Below are positions 9,402 to 18,119 of a stretch of 64,000 nt of DNA, piece by piece. The position numbers were made by a program, and so were the translations under genes. The stretch covers positions 124,001 to 188,000 of the forward strand of contig OZ219809.1 of assembly GCA_964291375.2 (NCBI GenBank). The letters run 5' to 3'. The stretch is from 3107 sp001483205. GTDB lineage: Bacteria; Pseudomonadota; Alphaproteobacteria; Rhodobacterales; Rhodobacteraceae. Numbering within the stretch: position 1 is the stretch's first letter; each line of letters opens with the position of its first letter. The notes beneath the pieces were generated by a model. The model did not search any database, was not told the DNA's origin, and was given only the letters and a program-made list of their open reading frames with translations.

Positions 9402-9908
9402 TCAGCCAATGATCAGCCGCGTCCCCGGTGTGATCCGCCGGACAATCCACGCCAGCCCCGGCTTTGCCAGGGCGACGCAACCGGCTGTCGAATATCCCGG
9501 CGCGCGCCACACATGCACGAAGACGGCGGAGCCTCTGCCGGGCACGGGGTTCCCCCGGTTCCAGTCGGTGATCAGCACCATGTCATAGAGCGGATCGGCC
9601 CGGCGCAGGGTCTCGTGGCTGTGCGGATAGGGGGCGCGGACAAGGCGGTTGTAACGGGCCGGGTCCGCCGGATCGTCCGACCAGAGATCGAAAAGCCGCA
9701 CCGGGCGCGCCCAATGGTTCGGACGCCGCATCCGGTCGGGGCGGTAATACAGCCCGGTGATCCGGTGAACCCCCGCCGGGGTCGCGCCGTCGCCCTCGCG
9801 CTTGTCCCGCATCACCCCGCCCCGCCCGACAGAGCAGGGAAAATACCGCCCCATAAAGCGGATGCCGCGCGGGGTCAGCACAAGGTCACGCGGGGTCATA
9901 ACAGCCAA
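9402..9908 (-). CDS. L,D-transpeptidase family protein (YkuD domain)
   Basis: This 168-residue protein has a single YkuD-type domain. The catalytic cysteine lies in HVWRAPGYSTAGCVAL, with the conserved histidine about 10 residues before it; the domain opening YFPCSVGRGGV and the GDGATPAGVHRI stretch also fit. The family forms 3-3 peptidoglycan cross-links or anchors proteins to peptidoglycan through an acyl-enzyme cysteine. No signal peptide is evident, so export or a non-canonical role is unclear. A second ATG three codons in is an equally good start. IS copy 2 ends only 12 bp beyond its stop. Confidence 0.82.
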   Translation of the reverse strand: MAVMTPRDLVLTPRGIRFMGRYFPCSVGRGGVMRDKREGDGATPAGVHRITGLYYRPDRMRRPNHWARPVRLFDLWSDDPADPARYNRLVRAPYPHSHETLRRADPLYDMVLITDWNRGNPVPGRGSAVFVHVWRAPGYSTAGCVALAKPGLAWIVRRITPGTRLIIG

Positions 9909-9911
9909 AGA

Positions 9912-10314
9912 GACCTCTGCATACCGGCCCGGTCGGTGGCAAGACCGGGACGGGCCTCAGCCCCCGGCAGACGCTTTGAACGTCTCAGATTTTTGGAACG
10001 TATGGGCTTTATAAGACCTCTGCATATTTGCGCATATCCAGCCAAATCATCCGCCCGGTGCTTGCGCCGGGCAGCGCCTGCCTGCCCCCCGGCAGGCGCT
10101 ATAAACGTCTCAACCCCTTGGGGCGTATAGACTTTATGGAAAAACCATCGCCAATGCAGACTTTCAGGAAAAGCGCCCGCCCAGGCAGGCGGCTGCCCGG
10201 CTGATCCATTATGCAGAGGTCTTTTTATGGAAAGACCATCGCCAATATGGACTGTCGCAAAAAGCGCCCGCCCAGACAGGCGGCTGCCCGGCTGAGCCAA
10301 TATGCAAAGGCCTT
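9912..10314. repeat. Intergenic repeat cluster with two tandem 91-bp units
   Basis: This gap contains no gene. It opens with GACCTCTGCAT (9912), has GACCTCTGCATATT at 10015, a perfect-arm hairpin of the GCCCGG/CCGGGC type at 10053-10072, and closing ends ATGCAGAGGTC (10211) and CCAATATGCAAAGGCC (about 10297). Positions 10133-10223 and 10224-10314 are direct repeats of about 91 bp, each starting TTTATGGAAA and carrying GCGCCCGCCCAG and GGCGGCTGCCCGGCTGA. The second unit stops at the ribA stop codon. Confidence 0.8.
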
Positions 10315-11406
10315 TCAAAACAGATGCCCCGACTTTTGCGCCTTGGTCTCCAGATAGGCCCGGTTCTGCGCGGTGCATCCGACACGCAGCGGCACCCGCT
10401 CGGCCACCTCAATGCCGCTCTCGCGCATCCGGTCGATCTTGGCCGGGTTGTTGGTCATCAGACGCACGGCCCCGAACCCCAGTGTTTTCAGGATTTCAGC
10501 ACCGATGCGAAAATCGCGCTCATCATCCTCGAACCCCAGCCGGTGGTTGGCCTCGACCGTATCAAACCCCTGATCCTGAAGGAAATAGGCGCGCATCTTG
10601 TTGGCCAGCCCGATGCCGCGCCCTTCCTGATTGAGATAGAGCAGGATGCCCGCGCCCTCTCTGCCCATCTCTGCCAGTGCCGTGTTCAGTTGCGCCCCGC
10701 AGTCGCATTTCAGGCTGCCCAGAATGTCGCCGGTGAAACAGGCGGAATGCAGCCGCGCCAGAACCGGCTCGGCGCGCGGCGGGTGTCCGATCTCGACCGC
10801 GTAATGCTCTGTGCCGCCGTCAACGGGGCGAAAGACATGCAGACGTGCGGTCTCTGCCGCCCGCATCGGCAGGCGGGCGCTGGCAACCGGGATGATCGCC
10901 AATGCCGGGGCGGGGCCGAGGGCGGCGCTGTCGATGTCGAGCAGGGTCAGGTCGTGGCGGGCCGCAAACGCCACAGGGTCAGAGAGTGCCGCCGTCAGCA
11001 CCGCGGGCAGAACCTGCGCGTCCTTCGCCAGCCGGATCGCCGCCCGGTGAAGGCTGGCATCGCCGCCGCGCTCTGAGGCAAGCGGGCCTTTCATTGGCCG
11101 GTTCAGATCATCCGCCGGATTGGCCAGCGCGCGCAGCCAGCCGACATCCGCCTCCGCCGGAACCTTTATCCGCGCGATGTCCCCGTCATAGACGCGGGCG
11201 CGCAATGTTTCGGCCCGGCGTTGGGTCAGAACCAGCGTCGGGGCGGTGCCAAGGGCGCGCAGGGCCGAGAGCCGCGCCGCGCTCAGGGGTTCCGCGGCGA
11301 TGGTCACAAGGCCGGTTTTGCCCTGGCAGAGCACCACCGCACAGCCCATACGCAGATCGGCGCGGGCGCGGGCCAGATGTTCGGCGATGCCGGGTTGAAA
11401 GCTCAT
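10315..11406 (-). CDS. ribA: GTP cyclohydrolase II
   Basis: A 363-residue riboflavin-pathway enzyme that opens GTP to the pyrimidine precursor, formate and pyrophosphate. The C-terminal catalytic domain has HSACFTGDILGSLKCDCG (zinc cysteines), NQEGRGIGLANKMRAY and RLMTNNPAKI. The first about 170 residues form an extra domain without the DHBP-synthase acidic motif, as in other alphaproteobacterial RibA proteins. The chosen ATG (MSFQPGIAEH) is preceded by CGGAG; the frame is open 37 codons further upstream through repeat sequence and is probably untranslated there. Confidence 0.93.
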   Translation of the reverse strand: MSFQPGIAEHLARARADLRMGCAVVLCQGKTGLVTIAAEPLSAARLSALRALGTAPTLVLTQRRAETLRARVYDGDIARIKVPAEADVGWLRALANPADDLNRPMKGPLASERGGDASLHRAAIRLAKDAQVLPAVLTAALSDPVAFAARHDLTLLDIDSAALGPAPALAIIPVASARLPMRAAETARLHVFRPVDGGTEHYAVEIGHPPRAEPVLARLHSACFTGDILGSLKCDCGAQLNTALAEMGREGAGILLYLNQEGRGIGLANKMRAYFLQDQGFDTVEANHRLGFEDDERDFRIGAEILKTLGFGAVRLMTNNPAKIDRMRESGIEVAERVPLRVGCTAQNRAYLETKAQKSGHLF

Positions 11407-11484
11407 CGGGACTCCGTGATAGGGCGCGCGCGGGGTTGGGGCCGGACGCCCCGGCAGGTTTTTAGGGTGCTTCGGCGGAATATG

Positions 11485-11727
11485 AAAGACCTCTGTAAGG
11501 CCTTTGTGTATTGGCAAGACCTGCGCGCCCCGTCCGAAAGGCCGCGTCCGGCCCGCACGGGTGGGCGCGAACGCGCCGCCCCGTGGGGGGGCGGGCCAGC
11601 GCGGCCCGGCATTCTGCCGGGCGGGACATTTGGGGGGCTGTACAGCCTTATGCAGAGGTCTTTACTTGAGAAAAAGCGCCCGTCCAGCCATGCGGCTGCC
11701 CGGCCCAAGCCACTCTGCACAGGTCAT
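11485..11727. repeat. Intergenic repeat element
   Basis: The gap 11407-11842 holds no credible gene. It contains AAAGACCTCTGTAAGG at 11485, a GC-rich core, TACAGCCTTATGCAGAGGTC at 11641-11660 and a closing CACTCTGCACAGGTCAT at 11711. Between the last two lies a version of the 91-bp unit seen at 10133-10314 (AAAAAGCGCCCG and GCGGCTGCCCGG). Confidence 0.72.
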
Positions 11728-11842
11728 CCCTATGAAACATTTCCCGGCAAAATGACACGAGCGCGTGAAAATCGCCCCACCCGCCTTGCCGGACCGGGGG
11801 CAAATGAACAAGTCTTGACCACAACGGCGGAGGATGACCCCC

Positions 11843-12529
11843 ATGAGCGCACTGAAAAAGATTTTGCTGGTCGATGACGATGACGACCTGCGCGAGGCAC
11901 TGGCGGAACAGTTGCTGACCACCGAGGATTTCGACGTTTTCGACGCCGCGAGCGGGGCGCAGGCGATGGAAAAGACCCGGCAGGCGATCTATGATCTGGT
12001 CATCCTTGATGTAGACCTGCCCGACACCGACGGGCGCGAATTGTGCCGTCTGATGCGCAAGCAGGGGGTGAAATGCCCGGTAGTCATGCTGACCGGCCAC
12101 AACACCGATGCCGATACCATCCTCGGGCTTGACGCCGGGGCCAATGACTATGTGACCAAGCCGTTCAAGTTTCCGGTGCTTCTGGCCCGGATTCGTGCGC
12201 AACTGCGCCAGCATGAGCAATCCGAGGATGCGGTTTTCCATCTGGGGCCGTATACGTTCAGGCCGTCAATGAAGATGCTGATTGATCAGGATGATCGGAA
12301 GATTCGCCTGACCGAAAAAGAGACCAACATTCTGAAATTCCTTTATCGTTCCCCGGACGGGGTGGTTGCCCGTGACATCCTGCTGCATGAGGTGTGGGGC
12401 TATAATGCCAGCGTCACCACCCATACGCTCGAGACGCATATCTACCGGCTGCGTCAGAAAATAGAGCCTGATCCGGCCAATGTGCGGCTGCTGGTGACCG
12501 AATCCGGCGGCTATCGGCTGAACGTTTAG
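11843..12529 (+). CDS. OmpR/PhoB-family response regulator (orphan)
   Basis: This 228-residue two-domain regulator has a receiver with the acidic pocket DDDDD near residues 11-15, the phosphoacceptor Asp56 in LVILDVDLPDTDG, the conserved threonine in VVMLTGHN and lysine in NDYVTKPF. A C-terminal winged-helix DNA-binding domain (RLTEKETNILKFLY, THTLETHIYRLRQKIE, GGYRLNV) follows. The second ATG is chosen because GGAGG at 11829-11833 sits 9 bases before it and almost abuts the first ATG. No histidine kinase gene is adjacent, so the partner is unknown. Flanking repeats isolate it as a single-gene unit. Confidence 0.88.
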   Translation: MSALKKILLVDDDDDLREALAEQLLTTEDFDVFDAASGAQAMEKTRQAIYDLVILDVDLPDTDGRELCRLMRKQGVKCPVVMLTGHNTDADTILGLDAGANDYVTKPFKFPVLLARIRAQLRQHEQSEDAVFHLGPYTFRPSMKMLIDQDDRKIRLTEKETNILKFLYRSPDGVVARDILLHEVWGYNASVTTHTLETHIYRLRQKIEPDPANVRLLVTESGGYRLNV

Positions 12530-12533
12530 GCGG

Positions 12534-12733
12534 ACATCTGTATAAGGCTGTATCACCCCCCCAATGCCCCGCCCGGCGCTTGCGCCGGGCAGCGCCTGCC
12601 TGGGCGGGCGCTTTGCCCGGACAGATGCACAAACATCCCGAAAGGCCGCGTCCGGCCCGGTCTTGCGACCGGGCGGGAACAGGGTCGGGATTTGGACTCA
12701 AAATCCGGGCGTCAGGCTATATGCAGAGGTTTT
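12534..12733. repeat. Intergenic repeat element ending at the guaD stop codon
   Basis: The left end reads ACATCTGTATAAGGCTGTAT. A perfect hairpin of two 9-base arms with a TT loop (GCCCGGCGC, GCGCCGGGC) lies at 12571-12590. A 24-base string at 12699-12722 (beginning CAAAATCCGGGCG) is identical to 60199-60222. The right end ATGCAGAGGTTTT runs directly into the convergent guaD stop. The hairpins may act as a bidirectional terminator for the two converging genes. Confidence 0.75.
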
Positions 12734-14053
12734 TCAGGCGAACCCGGCGGGCCCGGCGGGGGCGGCCCGCTCTGCCCCGTTCACCCAGACCGCCCGCACC
12801 GCCCGGTCATCCCCCATCATAATGGTCGGAAAGAGCTGCTCCCACGGGGTTTCGGCCCGCATAGCGCGCTGGCGGATTGCCCCGGTCGCGGCCAGATCAA
12901 GCACAACCACATCCGCCTCGGCCCCCGGAAACAGGTTGCCGATCACCCCCTCCAGCCACAGCACCCGCGCGGCCCCGGCTGTCGCCAGCCAGAACAGTTG
13001 CGCCGGGTGCAGCGCCGCGCCGCGCAACTGCCCGATCTCATAGGCGGCGGCCATGGTGCGCAGCATCGAAAAGCTCGACCCGCCGCCGGTGTCGGTGGCC
13101 AGCCCGACCCGCTGTCCCCCGGCAATCAGGCCCGCCATATCAAACAGCCCCGACCCGATGAAGGTGTTCGATGTCGGGCAATGGGCCAGACCGGCCCCGG
13201 TTTCCTTCAGCCGCGCGCGTTCCCGCTCTGTCAGGTGTATCCCGTGGCCGTAAAGCCCCCGCGCCCCCAACAGGCCAAACCGCTCATAGGTGTCCAGATA
13301 ATCCCGTGCCTCGGGGAACAGCCGGGCCACCCACGCAATTTCATCGCGCTGCTCGCACAGATGGGTCTGCATCAGGCATTCCGGGCGCTCTGCCCATAAT
13401 GCGCCGAGTGCCTCAAGCTGCTCCGGCGTTGATGTGGGGGAAAAGCGCGGCGTGATCGCATAGCCAAGCCGCCCCCGCCCGTGCCATCTGTCCAACAGCC
13501 GCTTGCTGTCGTCATAGGCCGACTGCGCGGTGTCCAGCAGCCCGGCAGGGGCGTTGCGGTCCATACAGACCTTGCCCGCGACCACCCGCTGGCCGCGCTC
13601 CTGCGCTGCACTGAAAAGCGCCTCAACGCTTTCGGGGTGGACGGTGCAAAAGCTCGCCACGGTGGTGGTGCCGCAGGCAAGCGTCAGGTCCAGATACCGC
13701 CCGGCAACCTCTGTCGCAATCGCCGGGTCACCAAAGCGCGCCTCTTCGGGGAACGTATAGGTGTTCAGCCAGTCAATCAGGCGCTTGCCCCAGCTCGCGA
13801 TGATCGCGGTCTGCGGATAATGGACATGGGCATCCACGAACCCGGCGCTGATCAGGCAATCGCCATAATCGACGACCCGCGCGCCGGGGTGCTGCGCCCT
13901 CAGCGCATCAGCCTCTCCCACTGCGGTGATCCGCCCGCCCTCGATCAGAACACCACCATGCCGCCGCCACTCGGCAGCGTCCTCAATCGGCGCATGAAAC
14001 GGATCAGCCCGAAAGCGCAGGGTCTGACCCAGAAGCAGGGTTTTGGTGGTCAT
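12734..14053 (-). CDS. guaD: Guanine deaminase
   Basis: A 439-residue amidohydrolase that deaminates guanine to xanthine with a zinc ion. The metal site begins with FVDAHVHYPQT. SWGKRLIDWLNTYTFPEE and GTTTVASFCTVHPES are guanine-deaminase substrate segments. QTHLCE, HGIHLTERE and the aspartate in LATDTGGGSSFSM complete the site. The start used is the third possible Met (MTTKTLLLG), with GGAG ten bases before it; a start three codons earlier is also possible. It converges on the response regulator gene across a repeat element. Confidence 0.92.
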   Translation of the reverse strand: MTTKTLLLGQTLRFRADPFHAPIEDAAEWRRHGGVLIEGGRITAVGEADALRAQHPGARVVDYGDCLISAGFVDAHVHYPQTAIIASWGKRLIDWLNTYTFPEEARFGDPAIATEVAGRYLDLTLACGTTTVASFCTVHPESVEALFSAAQERGQRVVAGKVCMDRNAPAGLLDTAQSAYDDSKRLLDRWHGRGRLGYAITPRFSPTSTPEQLEALGALWAERPECLMQTHLCEQRDEIAWVARLFPEARDYLDTYERFGLLGARGLYGHGIHLTERERARLKETGAGLAHCPTSNTFIGSGLFDMAGLIAGGQRVGLATDTGGGSSFSMLRTMAAAYEIGQLRGAALHPAQLFWLATAGAARVLWLEGVIGNLFPGAEADVVVLDLAATGAIRQRAMRAETPWEQLFPTIMMGDDRAVRAVWVNGAERAAPAGPAGFA

Positions 14054-14214
14054 CGGCAGCATTCTCCGCCCGCCACGATACCCCGTCGCAAAAACCGCGT
14101 AAATCATCGGATTATCCCTGTTTATCGGAAGGTCTTTTGTCTAGAGTCGCGCGGGACGGGGGCCGGGCGCGACCTGGCCCCGGACAGCACAGGGAACAAT
14201 CGGGACATTCGGGG

Positions 14215-15600
14215 ATGGTCGGGGAAGTCATCGAAACGGATGAACGCGGCAGAGAGGATTTCTCGCTCGACCAGTCGTTGATCCCGACCGTGCGGCGCGC
14301 GCTTGCCGAGGGTGACAGCGCCCGGCTGGAGGCATTGCTTGGCCCGCTGCATCCTGCCGATATTGCCGATCTGCTGGAACAGGTGGACAGCACCGACCGA
14401 CGGGGGATTCTGTCGCTCGGCAGGGGGCTGATTGACGGCGATGTTCTCTCAGAGCTCGACGAAGCCCTGCGCGAGGAAGCCATCGACGTTCTGCCTGCGG
14501 ACGCGCTGAGCGAGGCGGTGCGCGAGCTTGACTCCGACGATGTGGTCGATCTGGTCGAGGATCTGGAAGAGGAACAACAGGCGGCCATTCTGCGCACGCT
14601 TGGCCGCGCGGACCGGGCGGCGGTGGAAAAGGCCCTGTCCTACCCCGAGGACTCCGCCGGTCGCCTGATGCAGCGCGAGGTGGTGATCGCCCCGGAACAC
14701 TGGACCGTCGGCGAGGTCATCGACTTTATGCGCGCCCGCGACGACCTGCCCGATCAGTTCTATCACGTCATTCTGACCGATCCCCGGCTGAAGCCCGCAG
14801 GCTATGTCACTCTGGGCCAGATTCTCGCCCGCCCCCGCAGTGTCAGGCTGGCCGACATCGCCGATGACAGCTTTCGCACCATCCGCGTCACCCAGCCCGA
14901 GGCAGACGTGGCCTATGCGTTCAATCAGTATCACCTGATTTCCGCCCCGGTGGTGGACGAAGACGACCGGCTTGTCGGGGTGATTACCATCGACGACGCC
15001 ATGGCGGTGCTGGACGAAGAGCATGAAGAAGACATTCTGCGCCTTGCCGGGGTGGGCGGGGAAAGCAGCCTGTCGGACAGTGTGTTCGAGACCACTCGCC
15101 AGCGCTTTCCGTGGCTTCTGGTCAACCTGCTGACGGCGATCCTTGCGTCATTTGTCATCGCGCAGTTCGAGGACACGATTGCCCGGTTCGTGGCGCTGGC
15201 GGTGCTGATGCCGATTGTTGCCTCGATGGGCGGGAATGCGGGCACGCAGTCGCTGACCGTTGCCGTGCGCGCCCTGGCGACCAGAGACCTGACCGGCTCT
15301 AATGCGTTCAGGGTTGTCCGGCGAGAGGCGTTGGTGGGGCTGTTGAACGGGGTGGTGTTCGCGGTGGTGATGGGGGGTGTCGGCATTCTGTGGTTCGGGA
15401 ACGGTCTGTTGGGGGCGGTGATTGCCGCGGCAATGGTGATCAATCTGGTCATCGCTGGTTTGGCGGGGATTCTGATCCCGATTGCGCTCGACAAGCTGGG
15501 GGTGGACCCGGCGCTTGCCTCGGGCGCGTTCGTAACCACGGTGACGGATGTGGTCGGGTTTCTGGCCTTTCTGGGGCTGGCGGCATGGGTGATCCTGTGA
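14215..15600 (+). CDS. mgtE: MgtE-family magnesium transporter
   Basis: A 461-residue inner-membrane magnesium channel. The N domain (HPADIADLLEQV), a CBS-domain pair (RARDDLPDQFYHVILTD to DDRLVGVITIDDAM) and five C-terminal membrane segments follow in order. The pore segment near PIVASMGGNAGTQSLTV carries the family signature. CBS and N domains are known to close the pore at high magnesium. ATG 14215 is preferred over a TTG 78 bases earlier because the extra peptide is unlike the family. Its stop overlaps the next gene. Confidence 0.93.
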   Translation: MVGEVIETDERGREDFSLDQSLIPTVRRALAEGDSARLEALLGPLHPADIADLLEQVDSTDRRGILSLGRGLIDGDVLSELDEALREEAIDVLPADALSEAVRELDSDDVVDLVEDLEEEQQAAILRTLGRADRAAVEKALSYPEDSAGRLMQREVVIAPEHWTVGEVIDFMRARDDLPDQFYHVILTDPRLKPAGYVTLGQILARPRSVRLADIADDSFRTIRVTQPEADVAYAFNQYHLISAPVVDEDDRLVGVITIDDAMAVLDEEHEEDILRLAGVGGESSLSDSVFETTRQRFPWLLVNLLTAILASFVIAQFEDTIARFVALAVLMPIVASMGGNAGTQSLTVAVRALATRDLTGSNAFRVVRREALVGLLNGVVFAVVMGGVGILWFGNGLLGAVIAAAMVINLVIAGLAGILIPIALDKLGVDPALASGAFVTTVTDVVGFLAFLGLAAWVIL

Positions 15601-16187
15601 GCGGTGGCGCGACGGGGGCGGTGCCGGGGGCAGAGGCCCGCAAGGCCGCCGCCCGCAAGGCCGCTCTTGCCCGGCGTCGGGCGGCGTTCGGGGCGGGCGA
15701 TACCGGCCGTGGGGCCGCGCGTCTGTTCAGAGTGCTGGAGCCTCACGCAGGCAGGACCATCGCCGGTTACATGCCGATCCGCACCGAGATCGACCCCCGC
15801 CCGGCGATGGCGCGGATGTCAGAGACGGGGCCTGTCACGGTGCCGGTCATTGTGGCCGCCGGGCAGCCGCTGATGTTTCGCGCGTGGACGCCGGACTGCA
15901 CGATGACCGACGGGCCGTTTGGCGCGCGTGTGCCGGTGGACGGCGCGTATCTGAGGCCGCAGGTTGTGATCGTGCCGCTGGTCGCGTTCACCCGTGCGGG
16001 CGGGCGGCTTGGGTATGGCGGCGGTTTCTATGACCGATCATTGCAGGGGCTGCGCGCGGCCCGGCCCGTGCTTGCCATCGGGTTCGCCTTTGCCGCGCAG
16101 GAGGCGGATGCGTTGCCGCTGGAGCCGACCGATCAGCCGCTTGATATGATCGTGACCGAGAGCGAGGTGATTGACCTGCGCCGCTGA
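15585..16187 (+). CDS. 5-formyltetrahydrofolate cyclo-ligase
   Basis: An enzyme of about 200 residues that converts 5-formyl-THF to 5,10-methenyl-THF with ATP. The N-terminal ARKAALARRRAAF is a basic helix, and LGYGGGFYDRSL is the ATP-binding signature. It overlaps the mgtE end. Two starts are possible: ATG 15585, and GTG 15597, which makes a GTGA overlap with the mgtE stop. In other Rhodobacteraceae this gene can follow 6S RNA; here mgtE is directly upstream and no 6S RNA fits between. Confidence 0.87.
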   Translation: MGDPVSGGATGAVPGAEARKAAARKAALARRRAAFGAGDTGRGAARLFRVLEPHAGRTIAGYMPIRTEIDPRPAMARMSETGPVTVPVIVAAGQPLMFRAWTPDCTMTDGPFGARVPVDGAYLRPQVVIVPLVAFTRAGGRLGYGGGFYDRSLQGLRAARPVLAIGFAFAAQEADALPLEPTDQPLDMIVTESEVIDLRR

Positions 16188-16245
16188 TCCTGTCGGGGGG
16201 CGCGGCGGCAGAGGCAGAGAGGGGCGCGCCACGCCACCCTATTTA

Positions 16246-16760
16246 GATGACCTCTGCATATTGGTTCAGCCGGGCAGCCGCCTGCCTGGGCAGGGGCTTT
16301 ACTCTATATTGCAAATTGGCGATGGTCTTGCCATAAAATCATATGTTTTAACTGGTTGAGGCGTCTATAAGCGCCTGCCGGGGGGCAGGCAGGCGCTGCC
16401 CGGTCATGCGACCGGGCGGAACGGGTTGGCCGTCAATGCACCAATAGGTCAGAAGTGTTGCCCTTATCCGCGGATAAGGCCCGCCCCCCTTTGCCGGAAC
16501 AGATGCGCGACCCATCCGAAGGGCAGCGTCCGGCCTGCTCGGGGGGGGCGCGCCGCCCACCCCATTGAGGGGTAGACGGCGCGGCCCGGTCTTGCGACCG
16601 GGCGGGGGGCAAGGACAAAGGGCGGGGCTTCAGGAGAGAGGGCAGCGCCCGGCCCGGCGGAAGCGAAGCGCCCGCCATGGGGCGGGGCGGGCGCTGCTTG
16701 GGCAGTTCCGCCGGGCGGGACAGGTTGGCCACTGGCGCGCCATTGTGCATAGGTCTTTTC
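16246..16760. repeat. Intergenic repeat element, about 515 bp
   Basis: The left end reads GATGACCTCTGCATATTGG and the right end CCATTGTGCATAGGTC (16740-16755), which form imperfect inverted repeats. Inside are GCCTGCC/GGCAGGC hairpins near 16371, GCCCGGTC/GACCGGGC hairpins near 16399 and 16590, the CCTTATCCGCGGATAAGG palindrome (16462-16479), and the module GGCAGTTCCGCCGGGCGGGA shared with 17717-17924. No gene is supported in 16188-16872. Confidence 0.75.
16462..16479. repeat. Perfect 18-bp palindrome CCTTATCCGCGGATAAGG
   Basis: This is an exact inverted repeat with no loop. It is one of five copies of the core CTTATCCGCGGATAAG in the window, all intergenic. On the opposite strand it is followed by GGCAACACTTCTGACCTATTGG-like sequence, an arrangement partly shared by the copies at 29439 and 30632. 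Confidence 0.9.
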
Positions 16761-16872
16761 AATGGACAGGCTATCGCAAAACCGGTGATCAACCTGCGAT
16801 CCCCCCCGCCACACCTCTGCCAACAGCGACAAGACCATTGCACAGCACACTCAACCGGACTAGCCAGTGGGT

Positions 16873-17688
16873 ATGAGAATCCTGTTTCTGGGCGATGTCA
16901 TGGGCCGGGCGGGCCGGACCGCCGTCATCGACACCCTGCCCGCCCTGCGCACCGAGTGGCAACTGGACTTCGTTGTCGTCAACGCAGAGAACGCGACTTC
17001 CGGTGTCGGTCTGTCCGCCGCCCATGCCCGGTTGCTGCTTGATGCCGGGGCGGATGTGATCACTCTTGGCGACCATGCCTTTGACCAGCGCGACATGCTG
17101 GCCTTTATCGGTGCCGAACCCCGCATCCTGCGCCCGCTCAACTATGCCAGGGGTGCGCCGGGCCGGGGGGCGCGGGTCTTTGACGCCCCGCGCGGGCGCA
17201 AAATCCTCGTCGCGCAGGTGCTGGGCCGGGTGTTTATGAACCGCCCCTTTGATGATCCGTTTTCGGCCATCGCCGGGGTGCTGGACAGGCATCCGCCGGG
17301 GGCGGGCGGGGTGCAGGCGGCGCTCGTCGATGTCCACTGCGAGGCGACCTCTGAGAAGATGGCGCTCGGCCACTGGTGCGATGGCCGCGCCAGCGTGGTC
17401 GTCGGCACCCATACCCATGTGCCGACAGCGGATGTGCGCATCCTGCCCGGCGGCACTGCGTGCCTGTCCGACGCCGGGATGTGCGGCGATTACCAGTCGG
17501 TCATCGGGATGGACAAGGCCGAACCCATGCGCCGTTTTGTGACCGGAATGCCGAAGGGCCGCTTCACGCCTGCGACCGGCGCGGCCACCCTGTGCGGCCT
17601 GTTTGTCGAGACCGATGACCGGACGGGGCGGGCGGTAACGGCGCGGGTGGTGCGGCGCGGTGGCGGGCTGGAGCAGGCCCTGCCATGA
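16873..17688 (+). CDS. YmdB-family metallophosphoesterase (TIGR00282 type)
   Basis: A 271-residue calcineurin-like phosphoesterase of the YmdB family. Metal-ligand motifs are MRILFLGDVMGRAGR, VNAENAT, LGDHAFDQRDML and VGTHTHVPTADVRIL, with a CDYQSVIG-like GDYQSVIGM near the end. Characterised relatives hydrolyse 2',3'-cyclic nucleotides and affect global gene expression. A GTG two codons upstream is an alternative start; no clear ribosome site is visible for either. Confidence 0.85.
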   Translation: MRILFLGDVMGRAGRTAVIDTLPALRTEWQLDFVVVNAENATSGVGLSAAHARLLLDAGADVITLGDHAFDQRDMLAFIGAEPRILRPLNYARGAPGRGARVFDAPRGRKILVAQVLGRVFMNRPFDDPFSAIAGVLDRHPPGAGGVQAALVDVHCEATSEKMALGHWCDGRASVVVGTHTHVPTADVRILPGGTACLSDAGMCGDYQSVIGMDKAEPMRRFVTGMPKGRFTPATGAATLCGLFVETDDRTGRAVTARVVRRGGGLEQALP

Positions 17689-17716
17689 GCTGCCCGCCGC
17701 TGCCACCACAGAGGAC

Positions 17717-17924
17717 GGCCTCTGCATAATGGCGCATCGGTGATCAAACCGTCCGCCCGGCGCTTGCGCCGGGCCGGGGGCGCTGCCCAATGGAAGGTGA
17801 GGCCCGTCTTGGAAACGGTCCGGTGGACCGTTTCAGGGCCGAACGGGCGGAGCCCAAGGCGCTGCTTGGGCAGTTCCGCCGGGCGGGACATTTGGGGGGC
17901 AATACAGCCTTATGCAGAGGTCTT
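17717..17924. repeat. Intergenic repeat element, about 208 bp
   Basis: The left end reads GGCCTCTGCATAATGGCGC; the right end TTATGCAGAGGTC is its imperfect inverted repeat. The perfect hairpin GCCCGGCGC-TT-GCGCCGGGC at 17755-17774 matches that at 12571. GGCAGTTCCGCCGGGCGGGA and the run up to AATACAGCCTTATGCAGAGG also occur near 11640 and 20360. The rest of the gap (17925-18119) has the palindrome at 17947 and nothing gene-like. Confidence 0.78.
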
Positions 17925-17946
17925 GAGGACAGGTCAACACACCTGA

Positions 17947-17964
17947 CCTTATCCGCGGATAAGG
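17947..17964. repeat. Perfect 18-bp palindrome CCTTATCCGCGGATAAGG
   Basis: A second exact copy of the palindrome, 156 bp upstream of the SLC13 permease start. Just before it is a short inverted pair (AGGTCA and TGACCT), which enlarges the potential stem. Confidence 0.9.
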
Positions 17965-18119
17965 CTGTGCGTCCGGCGGGCCGTTTCAGGGCCGGAGCCT
18001 GAGCTCAAACCCCGCGCATCACGCTCCGGAGGGCACGGGCCGCTTGCACCCCCGCCGCCAACGGGCCAGACTGTCCGTGAAACCCCGACGACCGGACCCT
18101 GACAGCCCCCGATACCCCG

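Noticed and set aside
11221..11877. Plus-strand frame of 218 codons opposite ribA and into the repeat gap
   Set aside because: Shadow of ribA continuing through a repeat element; no domain or ribosome site.
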